Source: Hypericibacter sp050729195
Lineage (GTDB): Bacteria > Pseudomonadota > Alphaproteobacteria > Dongiales > Dongiaceae
Length of the DNA: 29,051 nucleotides
Reading direction: 5' to 3'
NCBI RefSeq assembly: GCF_050729195.1
Contig: NZ_JBOHKS010000071.1
Coordinates: forward strand, 1-29,051
Shown: positions 1 to 7,864 of the stretch, piece by piece
Layout of the letters: every line of letters starts with the position of its first letter
Position numbering within the stretch: position 1 is the first letter of the stretch
Position numbers and translations under genes: made by a program
Notes under the pieces: generated by a model
What the model was told of the DNA's origin: nothing
Databases searched by the model: none
Seen by the model: the letters and a program-made list of their open reading frames with translations, nothing else

Positions 1-1
1 T

Positions 2-1222
2 GGCAGCCAGGGCACTTTCGCCGTCGACAGCAAGTGGCTGCTCTGGAATGACAGCGACCGCGATGGCGATGTGATCTCGATCACGGCGGTCGGGGCCGGT
101 GCCAGCTTGACGGGTGGCAACGTCATCATCGACACCGACAACAGCAGCTTCGACTACACCGGGACGTCGACGACCTTCAGCGACACGGCGACGGTCGATG
201 TCGTTACAACCAAAAATACAACGATCTCTGGTAACGGCCTCGACAACATCATCGTCGGCGACGACGACAATGAAAGGATCCAGGGCTTCGAAGGCAACGA
301 CGTGCTCGTCGGCAACAATGGCAACGACACGCTCAATGGCGGCGAAGGCAACGACCTGCTGATCGGCGGCAATGGCACCGACAGTCTCACCGGCGACAAC
401 GGCAATGACGTCCTCCAGGGCGGGGCCGGCACGGACTCGCTGGATGGCGGCAACGGGTTCGACATCGCCGACTTCTCGAACGAGACGACCGGCATCACCG
501 TCACACTCGATGCCAGTGGCAATGCGACTGCGTCAGGCGGTTCGCTTGACCGGCTCTTCGGTATCGAAGGTCTGATCGGTGGCACCGGTAATGACAACTT
601 TACCGGCAACGCCTCCGCTAACTACCTCGATGGCGGCAGCGGCAACGACAATCTGGCCGGCAGCGACGGCAACGACACCCTGATCGGCGGTGCCGGTGCC
701 GATACTCTGAACGGCGGCACCGGTGACGATGTCATCTTCGGAGACTCGCTCGACAGCGTCGACGGGGGCACCAACGTCAGCAACAATCTGCTGACGGACG
801 GCAACCACGGTGACGTGCTCATCTTCGATAGTTCGATCGATCTGACCGCAGCCGGTCTGAATGGTCACTTCAAAGGCATCGAAACGATTTCAATCCAGAA
901 CGCAACCTCCGGCGCTTCGGGCAACCAGACCCTGTCGCTGAACATCAATGACCTGGTCGATATGAGCACGACGGGCGTGGCTGCGCCGGGTGGGGCGGGG
1001 TATAGTTCACAGAAGGCCTTGCGGATCGACGCCGACGCTGGCGATACAATCAATCTGAACAACAGCGGCGGTGGCGACCACTGGGTGGCGGCGACAGGTG
1101 CGACGGGCGTACCGGCGGGCTATACCATGTTTGTTCACGTCGCATCGGGTATCACTCCGACGGTCGGTGAGGACGGCTATGTACTGGTGAGCGGTGACGG
1201 CAGCAACGTCCACACTTCCTAG
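2..1222 (+). CDS. RTX (hemolysin-type calcium-binding repeat) secreted protein, 3' part
   Basis: The frame is open from base 2 and ends at TAG 1220-1222, so this is the C-terminal 406 residues of a longer protein; a GTG at 71 is internal and not a convincing start. The first visible residues (LLWNDSDRDGDVISITAVG) resemble the end of a cadherin-like/VCBS domain, as found in large repeat adhesins. Two blocks of glycine/aspartate-rich nonapeptides of the GGxGxDxLx type follow, at about nt 220-480 and 565-765; these bind Ca2+ in a parallel beta-roll. The last ~150 residues are a non-repeat Ser/Thr/Gly-rich domain. RTX proteins are normally exported by type I secretion, but no T1SS gene lies in the window. 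Family is certain; whether it is an adhesin, protease or other enzyme cannot be told from this fragment. Confidence 0.9.
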   Translation, partial: GSQGTFAVDSKWLLWNDSDRDGDVISITAVGAGASLTGGNVIIDTDNSSFDYTGTSTTFSDTATVDVVTTKNTTISGNGLDNIIVGDDDNERIQGFEGNDVLVGNNGNDTLNGGEGNDLLIGGNGTDSLTGDNGNDVLQGGAGTDSLDGGNGFDIADFSNETTGITVTLDASGNATASGGSLDRLFGIEGLIGGTGNDNFTGNASANYLDGGSGNDNLAGSDGNDTLIGGAGADTLNGGTGDDVIFGDSLDSVDGGTNVSNNLLTDGNHGDVLIFDSSIDLTAAGLNGHFKGIETISIQNATSGASGNQTLSLNINDLVDMSTTGVAAPGGAGYSSQKALRIDADAGDTINLNNSGGGDHWVAATGATGVPAGYTMFVHVASGITPTVGEDGYVLVSGDGSNVHTS

Positions 1223-1267
1223 ACTGCAAGACGAGAATCCGGCGACCCATTGCTGGGCCAGTAGGAG

Positions 1268-1301
1268 AAGGGCGGGAAGGCCGAAAGGTCTTCCCGCCCT
1301 T
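1268..1301 (+). terminator. Hairpin terminator after the RTX gene
   Basis: A 15-bp stem (1268-1282 with 1287-1301, one G-T wobble) is closed by a GAAA tetraloop, 45 nt after the RTX stop codon. The stem is very GC-rich (GGGCGGGAAG / CTTCCCGCCC). Only a short CTTT follows rather than a long T-run, so termination is inferred from position and stability. Confidence 0.7.
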
Positions 1302-1435
1302 CGCTTTGGGGCGAGGGGGCCTGCCGCGGCTGATTGTGCCTGCCCTGTTCCGCCGTCTTCTGGCACCATCCTCACCGGGAGTTAGGAAAGTTCCTTTAGG
1401 ATCGAAATCCCCCAGCGCCTTGGAAGGTCCCTCGC

Positions 1436-3019
1436 ATGCAGCCTGACGATTGGAGCCATGGCTACGTCACCGAGCAGCTCTATACCGAGGGCTTCTACCG
1501 GGAGCTGTCGCCGGCCTGGATGAACTATGTCGCGGCGCTCAATGGCTGCCACCCTCGGCCGATCGACGGCGCCTTCAATTATCTCGAGCTCGGTTGCGGT
1601 CTGGGCCAGAGCACCAGCGTGCTCGCGGCCTGCTTTCCCAAGGCGCAGTTTTATGGGGTGGATTTCAACCCGTCCCATATCGACCACGCCCGGATCGTCG
1701 CGCGCAGCGCCGGCATCGGCAATGCGACCTTTCTCGAAAAGGCGTTCGACGAGCTGGGGGATGGCGACCTGCCGGAATGCGATTTCATCGCCATCCATGG
1801 GATCCTGTCCTGGGTTTCCCCGGAAGTGCAGCGCTCGATCCGGAAGCTGGTGAAGCGCTTCCTGAAGCCTGGCGGGCTGGCCTATGTCAGCTACAACGCC
1901 ATGCCGGGCTGGGCCGCATCGGCGCCCAATCAGAAGCTGTTCTATGAGTTCTCGCAGGAGCTGTCGGGTCCCGTCGCGGACCGCATGACCCGATCACTGG
2001 CCCAGACCAAGGGCCTGCTCGAGCTGAAGTCGGCCTATCACCAGCAGAACGAAGGGGCCGTCCGGCATCTGACGACCCTGGAAGACAAGCCCGCCAACTA
2101 TCTGGTGCATGAATATCTCAACGGCGCCTGGCAATGCTTCTATTCATCCGATATCGCCGATGCGATGGCGGAAGCGAAGCTCACTTATTGCGGCGCCGCC
2201 ACGCTGGTCGAAAATCACACGGAGCTGGTGGTGGCGGAGGCGGCCGCCAAGCTGTTGCGCGAGCAGCCGACCGACCGGTTGCGGCAACTGCTGCAGGATT
2301 TCCTCCTGGCGCAACGGTTCCGCCGCGATATCTTCGTGCGCGGCCATGCCCATCTCGCAGGCCCGGCAACCATCCAGAATCTGCGGCGCATCAGCTTCGC
2401 GCCCACGCGAATGCTGTCGGACAGCGACATCACCGTCAAGCTGCCGCGCGGCGAACTGAATTTCGACAAGGAGTCGTTCCCCGCCATCTGCCGCATCGTC
2501 AATCAAGGATCGAGCACGCTGCAGGATATCGTTGCCCGGATGCGCGCCGAGACCAGGCTCACCGGCGATCTCGACCGTACGATCCATATCATGGCCGCCT
2601 GCAATCTCGCGGTTCCGACCGCGCAGCCCTTTGTCCCGCCGCCGATGCCCGCCAATCCGGTGCGGTTCGATATCCTGTCGCCCATCAACCGGGCCCTCTT
2701 CGCCTCGGCGGTGGAGACGAAGACGCGGCGCTACCTTGCCAGCGAGGTCTGGGGCAATGGGATCCCGATCGAGCCGGCCGAGGCCATCGCGCTCAGCGTG
2801 TTCGGCAATGCCGGGCAGGGCAAGCCGATCTCGCGGGACAAGCTGGAAGACGCGATCCGCGAGCAGTTCGTCTTGCGGAATCTTCGGCCGCGCGCGGCCG
2901 CCAGTTCCACGGAAACGCCCGAAGAGGGGATGCGCCGCATTGCCAAGGAGCATGCGGAAAATCTGTTCGCTACCCTGCTGCCGCAATTGGTGCGTGCCGG
3001 AATCGCCACCTGCCATTGA
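1436..3019 (+). CDS. SAM-dependent methyltransferase with methyltransferase regulatory domain
   Basis: A 527-residue protein. Residues ~48-58 (NYLELGCGLGQ) are the glycine-rich SAM-binding motif I of class I methyltransferases, and YGVDFNP near residue 75 is the acidic motif II. A methyltransferase core occupies about residues 40-200. It is followed by a region (about 210-300, around PANYLVHEYLNGAWQCFY) like the methyltransferase regulatory domain (PF10119 type) and a long C-terminal helical region also found in these proteins. The acceptor is unknown; relatives are annotated as regulatory-domain methyltransferases, some near cell-surface or glycan loci. The start at ATG 1436 fits the conserved N-terminus, with only a weak AGG upstream. 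It is separated from the RTX gene by a hairpin and converges with the DadA-like gene, 15 bp away, so it is probably monocistronic. Confidence 0.85.
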   Translation: MQPDDWSHGYVTEQLYTEGFYRELSPAWMNYVAALNGCHPRPIDGAFNYLELGCGLGQSTSVLAACFPKAQFYGVDFNPSHIDHARIVARSAGIGNATFLEKAFDELGDGDLPECDFIAIHGILSWVSPEVQRSIRKLVKRFLKPGGLAYVSYNAMPGWAASAPNQKLFYEFSQELSGPVADRMTRSLAQTKGLLELKSAYHQQNEGAVRHLTTLEDKPANYLVHEYLNGAWQCFYSSDIADAMAEAKLTYCGAATLVENHTELVVAEAAAKLLREQPTDRLRQLLQDFLLAQRFRRDIFVRGHAHLAGPATIQNLRRISFAPTRMLSDSDITVKLPRGELNFDKESFPAICRIVNQGSSTLQDIVARMRAETRLTGDLDRTIHIMAACNLAVPTAQPFVPPPMPANPVRFDILSPINRALFASAVETKTRRYLASEVWGNGIPIEPAEAIALSVFGNAGQGKPISRDKLEDAIREQFVLRNLRPRAAASSTETPEEGMRRIAKEHAENLFATLLPQLVRAGIATCH

Positions 3020-3034
3020 AGGCGGCCGACGCGC

Positions 3035-4165
3035 TCAGGGCGACGCCGCAGGCCCCAGGAAGCGTTCGATCCCGAGCCCCGTCAGCGGCGCGCTGGGCAC
3101 CGCCCCCGTCGCCAATTCCGCGACGACCCAGCCGGCGGCGGGGCCGAGCTGGAAGCCGTGGCCGCTGAAGCCGAAGGCGTGGAACAGGCCGGCATGACGG
3201 CTGCTGGGCCCGATGATCGGCGAGCCGTCGCCGAGATAGCCGTCGACGCCGGTCCAGCTGCGAATGATGGCAAGCTGCTTCAAGCCGGGGATGATCGAGA
3301 GCGCGATGCGGGCGGCATCGATATTCATGGCCGCCGTCGGGCGGCTGGTCAGGAAGTCGGCCCCCGCGGGACGGTCGGCCGAGCCGAAGATGACGTTGCC
3401 GCGCGGGATCTGGCGCAGATAGAGATCGCCGCCCACGACGCCCAGCACCGGCACAATGCCGTAGGGCGCGGGCTCGGTCACGAGCACCTGCGGGATCATC
3501 GGCGCCACCGCGACCGGCTCGCCCAGCTGCGCCGCCAGCTGCCCGGCCCAGGCGCCTGCGGCATTCACCAGGATGCCGGCGCTGGCGCCGCGCCCATCGG
3601 CGAGGGTGACGCGGAAGCCGCTGCCTGAGGCATCGACAGTCCGGATCTCGGTCTGCTCTTCGACCCGGGCTCCGGCCGCGCGGGCCGCCAGCGCGAAGGC
3701 GGGCCCGACCAGGCGCGGATTGGCATGGCCGTCGCTGGCACAGAGCGAGCCCCCGACCACGCGCGGGCCCGCCCACGGAAAGCGAGCCACCAGCGCGTTG
3801 CGGCCCATGAGCTCGAGCGGGAGCCCCAGCGCGCCCGCATCCGCGCGATAGCGCTCCAAGACCGCCATGTCGGCCTCGCTGCGGGCGAGGCGCAGATGGC
3901 CGCTGAATAGGCGCTCGCCGTCGATCCCGACATGCTCGGGCAGATCGGCCCAGATGCGCCGCGCCAGATGCGAGAGCGGGATCTCGCGCAGGTCTCGGCC
4001 CTGCTGGCGCACGCCGCCGAAATTGACGCCGCTGGCGCGCATGCCGACCTGGTCGCGCTCGAACAGGATGACCTGGAGCCCGCGCTTGCGCAGATAGAGC
4101 GCGGCCGCGCCGCCGACGATGCCGCCGCCGACAACGATCGCGTCGGCCTGAAGGGCGGCGGTCAT
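3035..4165 (-). CDS. DadA/glycine-oxidase-like FAD oxidoreductase (HcnC-like subunit)
   Basis: 376 residues. The N-terminus has the FAD dinucleotide-binding motif VGGGIVG (residues 12-18) followed by a basic/acidic ribose-binding stretch ending LFERD. The C-terminus contains the DAO-family signature TGVDGYLGDGSPIIGP and FGFSGHGFQLGPAAG. These enzymes oxidise D-amino acids, glycine, sarcosine or opines, passing electrons to FAD. It is the last gene of the operon and its ATG (4163-4165) overlaps the stop of the upstream FAD/[2Fe-2S] gene (ATGA, 4162-4165), so the two are translationally coupled; the frame stays open further upstream, but that extension lies inside the neighbour. Paired with the two upstream subunits it matches the C subunit of HcnABC-like membrane-associated dehydrogenases. 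The substrate (glycine, an opine, proline or another amine) is not determinable here. Confidence 0.88.
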   Translation of the reverse strand: MTAALQADAIVVGGGIVGGAAALYLRKRGLQVILFERDQVGMRASGVNFGGVRQQGRDLREIPLSHLARRIWADLPEHVGIDGERLFSGHLRLARSEADMAVLERYRADAGALGLPLELMGRNALVARFPWAGPRVVGGSLCASDGHANPRLVGPAFALAARAAGARVEEQTEIRTVDASGSGFRVTLADGRGASAGILVNAAGAWAGQLAAQLGEPVAVAPMIPQVLVTEPAPYGIVPVLGVVGGDLYLRQIPRGNVIFGSADRPAGADFLTSRPTAAMNIDAARIALSIIPGLKQLAIIRSWTGVDGYLGDGSPIIGPSSRHAGLFHAFGFSGHGFQLGPAAGWVVAELATGAVPSAPLTGLGIERFLGPAASP

Positions 4166-5550
4166 GGCACCGGCTCCGCTTCCGCGAGCGGCTCGAGGGG
4201 CAGGGGCTTCACCGGCGGCTGGGCTCGGAAGCGTCCGACCGCCTCGACGGGCTTGCCGAGCGCCGCAGCGAGGACCTCGGCCGCGGCCGGTCCGCAAATG
4301 CGGCCCTGGCAACGGCCCATGCCGACACGGCAATAGGCCTTGGCGCGGTTGAGCTCGGTGGCATCGATCCGGACCGTGGCGCGGAGCTCGCCGACCGTGA
4401 CGTTCTCGCAGCGGCAGAGGACGGCGTTGTTCGGCAGGGCGGCGGCGAGGGTGTGCGGGAAGGGGAAGGCGGTCTCGAGCGCCGCGCGGGCGGCGCGGAA
4501 GCCGGCCAGGCGCCGGCGCAGGAGCGCCTGCCGGTTGCGGTCCACGGCGGTGCCGCGATCCGCCAGCAGGGCCAACGCGGCCAACTCGCCCGCGGCCTCG
4601 GCGGCATCGGCTCCGGCGATCCCGGCGCCATCGCCGGCGAGATAGATGTGCTTCGGCCCGACGGCGCGCCCGTCCGGGTCGCGTTCCGGCAGCCATTGGC
4701 GGTTGAGGGGATCGAAGGCGAGGCGGCAGCCCGCCAGCTCCGCCAATTGAATCTCGGAACGCAGACCCCAGCCCAGGGCCAGCGCATCGCAGCCGATGGA
4801 ATCGCTGCCCTGGGGCGTGTCGAAGCCGATACTGGAAATGCGATCCTGACCCATGATCTCGATCGGCCGCACGTCGTGGATGATCCGGACACGCCGGGCC
4901 TTGAGCCAAGCGAGATACCAGAGCCCCTTGGCGAAAAGGCTGGGGGCGCGGGCGAGGGCCGGTGTCGCATGGCGCTTGGCAGCCCAGGGCGCCGTGTCCA
5001 GCACCGCGGCCACTTCGCCGCCGGCCTTGGCATATTGATAGGCCACCAGATAGAGCAGGGGCCCGCTGCCGAGGAAGACCGTGCGCCGGCCGATGGCGCA
5101 GCCCTGATATTTGAGCGCGACCTGGGCGCCGCCGAGGCTGAAGACGCCGGTCTTGGTCCAGCCGGGAACGGGAACGATGCGGTCGGTGGCGCCGGTCGCC
5201 AGGATGAGCGATTCCCAATCCAGGGTGAAGCGATGCCGATCGGCATAGCGATAGCCATGAAGACGGCCGGGTTCGATCTCCCAGACCAGGGTTTCCGGGC
5301 GATGCTCGAAGGCCGTCCGGCTCGCGTCGAAATCGCGATGAAGCCGTTGGGCCTTCGCCGCCTCGAAGCCATAGAGCGCGCTGGCCTTGCGGCGGAACTC
5401 GCCCTGCGGCGGCGGACGGCGATAGATCTGTCCGCCCTGGCGCGGGCCCTCGTCGAGGATGACGGGCTTGAGCCCGTAGCGCGCCAATGTCAGGGCGGCA
5501 CGCGTGCCGGCGGGGCCGGCGCCGACGATAACGATGCGTCCCCCGGTCAC
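4162..5550 (-). CDS. FAD-dependent oxidoreductase with C-terminal BFD-like [2Fe-2S] domain (HcnB/OoxA-like subunit)
   Basis: 462 residues. The GAGPAG motif at 10-15 binds FAD. An ATG-type motif (ILATGATDR) near 115 and a second GxGP Rossmann region (FLGSGPLLYL) near 165 complete a pyridine-nucleotide-disulfide-oxidoreductase fold. The C-terminus carries four cysteines (379, 381, 414, 419; CRC ... GRCQGRIC) typical of BFD-like [2Fe-2S] domains in HcnB, the opine oxidase A subunit and sarcosine-oxidase-alpha-like proteins. The length agrees with HcnB-type subunits (~460-470 aa). The start at 5550 lies 5 nt after the small ferredoxin gene and gives the motif at the expected position. In family complexes this subunit relays electrons between the DadA-like oxidase and the small [2Fe-2S] subunit. 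Operon order is A-B-C with ATGA coupling to the C subunit. Confidence 0.9.
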   Translation of the reverse strand: MTGGRIVIVGAGPAGTRAALTLARYGLKPVILDEGPRQGGQIYRRPPPQGEFRRKASALYGFEAAKAQRLHRDFDASRTAFEHRPETLVWEIEPGRLHGYRYADRHRFTLDWESLILATGATDRIVPVPGWTKTGVFSLGGAQVALKYQGCAIGRRTVFLGSGPLLYLVAYQYAKAGGEVAAVLDTAPWAAKRHATPALARAPSLFAKGLWYLAWLKARRVRIIHDVRPIEIMGQDRISSIGFDTPQGSDSIGCDALALGWGLRSEIQLAELAGCRLAFDPLNRQWLPERDPDGRAVGPKHIYLAGDGAGIAGADAAEAAGELAALALLADRGTAVDRNRQALLRRRLAGFRAARAALETAFPFPHTLAAALPNNAVLCRCENVTVGELRATVRIDATELNRAKAYCRVGMGRCQGRICGPAAAEVLAAALGKPVEAVGRFRAQPPVKPLPLEPLAEAEPVP

Positions 5551-5555
5551 GAGCG

Positions 5556-5852
5556 CTACCCGAGAGGGGCGGGTGTGGTCCGGACCACCAGCCCCGCGCT
5601 GACCAATGTGGAGCAGGCCCGCACGCGCTGGTTATCGCCCAGGGTGACCCAGCAATCCTGGCAGGCGCCCATCAGGCAGAAACCAGCCCGCGGACCGTCG
5701 CCGAACTCCGACTGCCGGATATGGCCGCGCCGCGTCAGGATCGCCGTCATCACCGTGTCGCCGGCAAGCGCCGTCGCCGGCTCGCCGTCGAGCTCATAGA
5801 CCAATTGCGTCCGGCCGGTCTCGGCGAGGCGGACGAACTGGCCCGCGCTCAT
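5556..5852 (-). CDS. Small (2Fe-2S)-binding ferredoxin-like subunit (HcnA-like)
   Basis: 98 residues, single domain. Cysteines 59, 64, 67 and 80 (C-x4-C-x2-C-x12-C; GFCLMGACQDCW ... RACS) are the plant-type [2Fe-2S] ligand pattern of the Fer2_4 family. The N-terminal half (VYELDGEPATALAGDTV) is the usual beta-grasp start. Proteins of this size and pattern are the A subunits of HcnABC, opine oxidases and related heterotrimeric amine dehydrogenases. Its ATG overlaps the stop of the acetyltransferase gene by ATGA (5849-5852), and 5 nt separate it from the FAD subunit. Co-production as a complex with the two downstream products is inferred from this arrangement. Confidence 0.9.
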   Translation of the reverse strand: MSAGQFVRLAETGRTQLVYELDGEPATALAGDTVMTAILTRRGHIRQSEFGDGPRAGFCLMGACQDCWVTLGDNQRVRACSTLVSAGLVVRTTPAPLG

Positions 5853-6832
5853 GGCAGGCGCGGTTCCAGATGGGAAGGCACATGGCCGCTCATGCGCGGA
5901 TCGTCGATGAACTCGGTCCGCTGCCCGATCGGATGGAAGCCCGCCTTCTGATAGAGCGGCAGCGCGCTCGGATGATCGAGGGTGCAGGTCTCGATCAAGA
6001 CGCGTGTCGGATCGCTCTGCCAGGCGGCGTCGATGGCGAAGATCAGCAGATAGGGACCGAGCCCCTTGCCGATATGCTCGGCCATCAGCCCGAGATGGTT
6101 GATCGTGACCTCGCTCTCATGGCGGCGGTCGATCTCGACATAGCCCGCCGGGCTGCCGTCGATATAGAGCACATAGATCTCGATGCGCGGATCATGGATG
6201 ATTCCGGCGATCTCCGCGTCGCTGAGATAGCGGCGGTAATACCAGAACCAGGGATCGCCGACGCCGGCATAGAGATAGCGGAAGAAGCGCACCGGCATCT
6301 TCTCGGCGCGCAAGATCGCGATCTTGCCTTCGAGCGTCGGCACGGGCTGGCGCGCCGGGCGCTGGGTCATCTCGAGCAGATTGACGACGACCTCGATCTT
6401 GCCGGCTTTCTCGCGGTCCTCGGGTCCGAGCCAGCGTGCCATCACCGTGCGCGGGGTGATCTCATAGCCCAGCTTCTCGTAGAAACTCTGCACATCGGGG
6501 TTGGTCTCGCGGATCATCAGCTGGATCTTGCGCAGACCCCGCATCGCGGCCCAGCCCTCGGCATGATTGACCAGCGCGCGCCCGATCCGCTGATGGCGGC
6601 GGTCCGGGCGCACCGCCAGGCGATAGATCCAGGCGCGATGCCCGTCATGGCCGATCATGATCGAGCCCAGCAGCAACGCGTCCTCGAAGGCGAGGAACAG
6701 CTCGCCATGCTTGCTGGCGCGCAGGATCGGGATGTCGAGGGCCGGATCGTTGGGCGCGTGATCGAGCCCGCAATCTTTCCAGAGGGCGACGACGGCGCCG
6801 AAGTCCTCGTCGCGATAGACGCGGATATGCAT
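5849..6832 (-). CDS. Tandem GNAT acetyltransferase (two N-acetyltransferase domains)
   Basis: 327 residues made of two GNAT folds. Domain 1 (about 1-140) has the acetyl-CoA loop VRPDRRHQRIGRAL and the C-terminal YEKLGYE signature; it resembles YpeA-type acetyltransferases. A linker rich in basic residues follows. Domain 2 (about 185-320) has a more diverged acetyl-CoA motif (LMAEHIGKGLGPYLL) and the closing LYQKAGF signature. It is the first gene of the HcnABC-like operon, overlapping the next gene by 4 nt. A purine-rich AAGGAGGGG lies about 14 nt before the ATG, rather far. An acetyltransferase of the amine substrate or product of the downstream dehydrogenase is a reasonable inference, unproven. 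Confidence 0.85.
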   Translation of the reverse strand: MHIRVYRDEDFGAVVALWKDCGLDHAPNDPALDIPILRASKHGELFLAFEDALLLGSIMIGHDGHRAWIYRLAVRPDRRHQRIGRALVNHAEGWAAMRGLRKIQLMIRETNPDVQSFYEKLGYEITPRTVMARWLGPEDREKAGKIEVVVNLLEMTQRPARQPVPTLEGKIAILRAEKMPVRFFRYLYAGVGDPWFWYYRRYLSDAEIAGIIHDPRIEIYVLYIDGSPAGYVEIDRRHESEVTINHLGLMAEHIGKGLGPYLLIFAIDAAWQSDPTRVLIETCTLDHPSALPLYQKAGFHPIGQRTEFIDDPRMSGHVPSHLEPRLP

Positions 6833-6857
6833 GGTGTTGACGCGCCCCTCCTTATTT

Positions 6858-6965
6858 TGTCATCGCCGGACTTGATTCGGCGATCTAGTCTTTGCCTCGT
6901 GCAAGGCGTCGGCGTTCAGCGCATCCCCGGTCCCCTGGATCGCCGGATCAAGTCCGGCGATGACA
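6858..6965. repeat. Long imperfect inverted repeat (REP/BIME-like element)
   Basis: Two 31-bp arms, 6858-6888 and 6935-6965, are reverse complements with two mismatches (core GATCAAGTCCGGCGATGACA on the right arm), separated by 46 bp. Each arm is itself partly palindromic (ATCGCCGGA...TCCGGCGAT). Such elements are familiar as dispersed intergenic repeats in alphaproteobacteria. It sits between the sseA stop and the start of the acetyltransferase operon, where it could form a transcript-ending or stabilising stem for sseA. Confidence 0.85.
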
Positions 6966-6994
6966 GAAGGGAAGCGGGAGAGGGAATCATTTTT

Positions 6995-7864
6995 TTAAGG
7001 CTCGATGGGGGTATCGCCCGGCAGGCCCCATTCGCTCCAGGAGCCGTCATAGACCGCGACATTCTCGTCCCCGACCAGATGCAGCGCGAAGGCCAGCACG
7101 CAGGCCGTGACGCCGGAGCCGCAGCTGCAGATGACCGGCTTGTCGAGATCGACGCCGGCCTGCTGGAACCGAGCACGGATCCGCTCGGCCGGCAGGAAGG
7201 TCTTGTTCGCAGGATTGAGCAGGTCGGTATAGGGGACGTTGAAGCTGCCGGGAACATGGCCCGAGCGGCGGCCGGGCCAGGGTTCCGGCTCCGCGCCCTG
7301 GAAGCGCGCGGCGCTGCGTGCGTCGACCAGCTGCTCGCGCTTGCTGGCGATGTTGGCGCGGACCTGCTCCTTGTCGCGGACCAGGAAATTGTTGAAGCGC
7401 GCGGTCAGATGCCGTTCGCGCGGATGGGGCAGGACGTCGTCGACGGGCCGGCCCTCGGCGATCCATTTCGGCAGCCCGCCATCCAGGATCGCGACATCGC
7501 GATGACCGAAGGCGCGGAAGGTCCACCAGACGCGGGCCGCACTCATCATGCCGTGCGCGTCATAGACCACGATCTTGTTGCCGTCGCCCAGCCCCAGCTT
7601 GCGCATGCGCGAGGAGAACTTCTCGGGCGAGGGCAGCATATGAGGCAGCGGCACCGAGGTGTCGGCGATCTCGTCGATGTCGAAGAAGACCGCGCCGGGG
7701 ATATGCCGCGCCTCATATTCGGCACGCGCATTCTTGCCCTGAACCGGCAGGTAATAGGTGGCGTCGACCACGCGGATGTCGGGCGAGGTCAGGCGCTCCG
7801 CGAGCCAGGCGGTGCTGACCAGGCTGTTCGGATTGACGTAAGCGTTGTTGGCGGGGGTGCTCAT
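6995..7864 (-). CDS. sseA: 3-mercaptopyruvate sulfurtransferase (two rhodanese domains)
   Basis: 289 residues with two rhodanese homology domains: a catalytically inactive N-terminal one (about 15-140, containing ARAEYEARHIPGAVFFDID) and the C-terminal one (about 165-285). The active-site loop CGSGVTAC starts at Cys248. The CGSGVTA sequence distinguishes mercaptopyruvate sulfurtransferases from thiosulfate sulfurtransferases (CRxGxT/S). The enzyme moves sulfur from 3-mercaptopyruvate to thiol acceptors or cyanide in the cytoplasm. Its ATG (7862-7864) overlaps the stop of the editing protein gene by ATGA, and cysK is upstream in the same transcription unit, consistent with cysteine metabolism. 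Cyanide detoxification is worth noting because an HcnABC-like operon lies just downstream, although the substrate of that operon is unknown. Confidence 0.92.
   Translation of the reverse strand: MSTPANNAYVNPNSLVSTAWLAERLTSPDIRVVDATYYLPVQGKNARAEYEARHIPGAVFFDIDEIADTSVPLPHMLPSPEKFSSRMRKLGLGDGNKIVVYDAHGMMSAARVWWTFRAFGHRDVAILDGGLPKWIAEGRPVDDVLPHPRERHLTARFNNFLVRDKEQVRANIASKREQLVDARSAARFQGAEPEPWPGRRSGHVPGSFNVPYTDLLNPANKTFLPAERIRARFQQAGVDLDKPVICSCGSGVTACVLAFALHLVGDENVAVYDGSWSEWGLPGDTPIEP

Noticed and set aside
220..765. Periodic short repeats resembling a CRISPR-like or tandem array
   Set aside because: They are the DNA of RTX nonapeptide repeats in a continuous coding frame.
4166..5218. N-terminal extension of the DadA-like gene (frame open to 5218)
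   Set aside because: The extra sequence is an Arg/Pro-rich out-of-frame reading of the upstream FAD gene; the FAD-binding motif starts right after ATG 4165.
4453..5799. Plus-strand open frame of 448 codons
   Set aside because: Antisense to the FAD and [2Fe-2S] subunits; composition bias only.
3035..5852. Naming the operon hcnABC (hydrogen cyanide synthase)
   Set aside because: The architecture is shared by opine, proline and other amine dehydrogenases; substrate cannot be assigned from these sequences alone.
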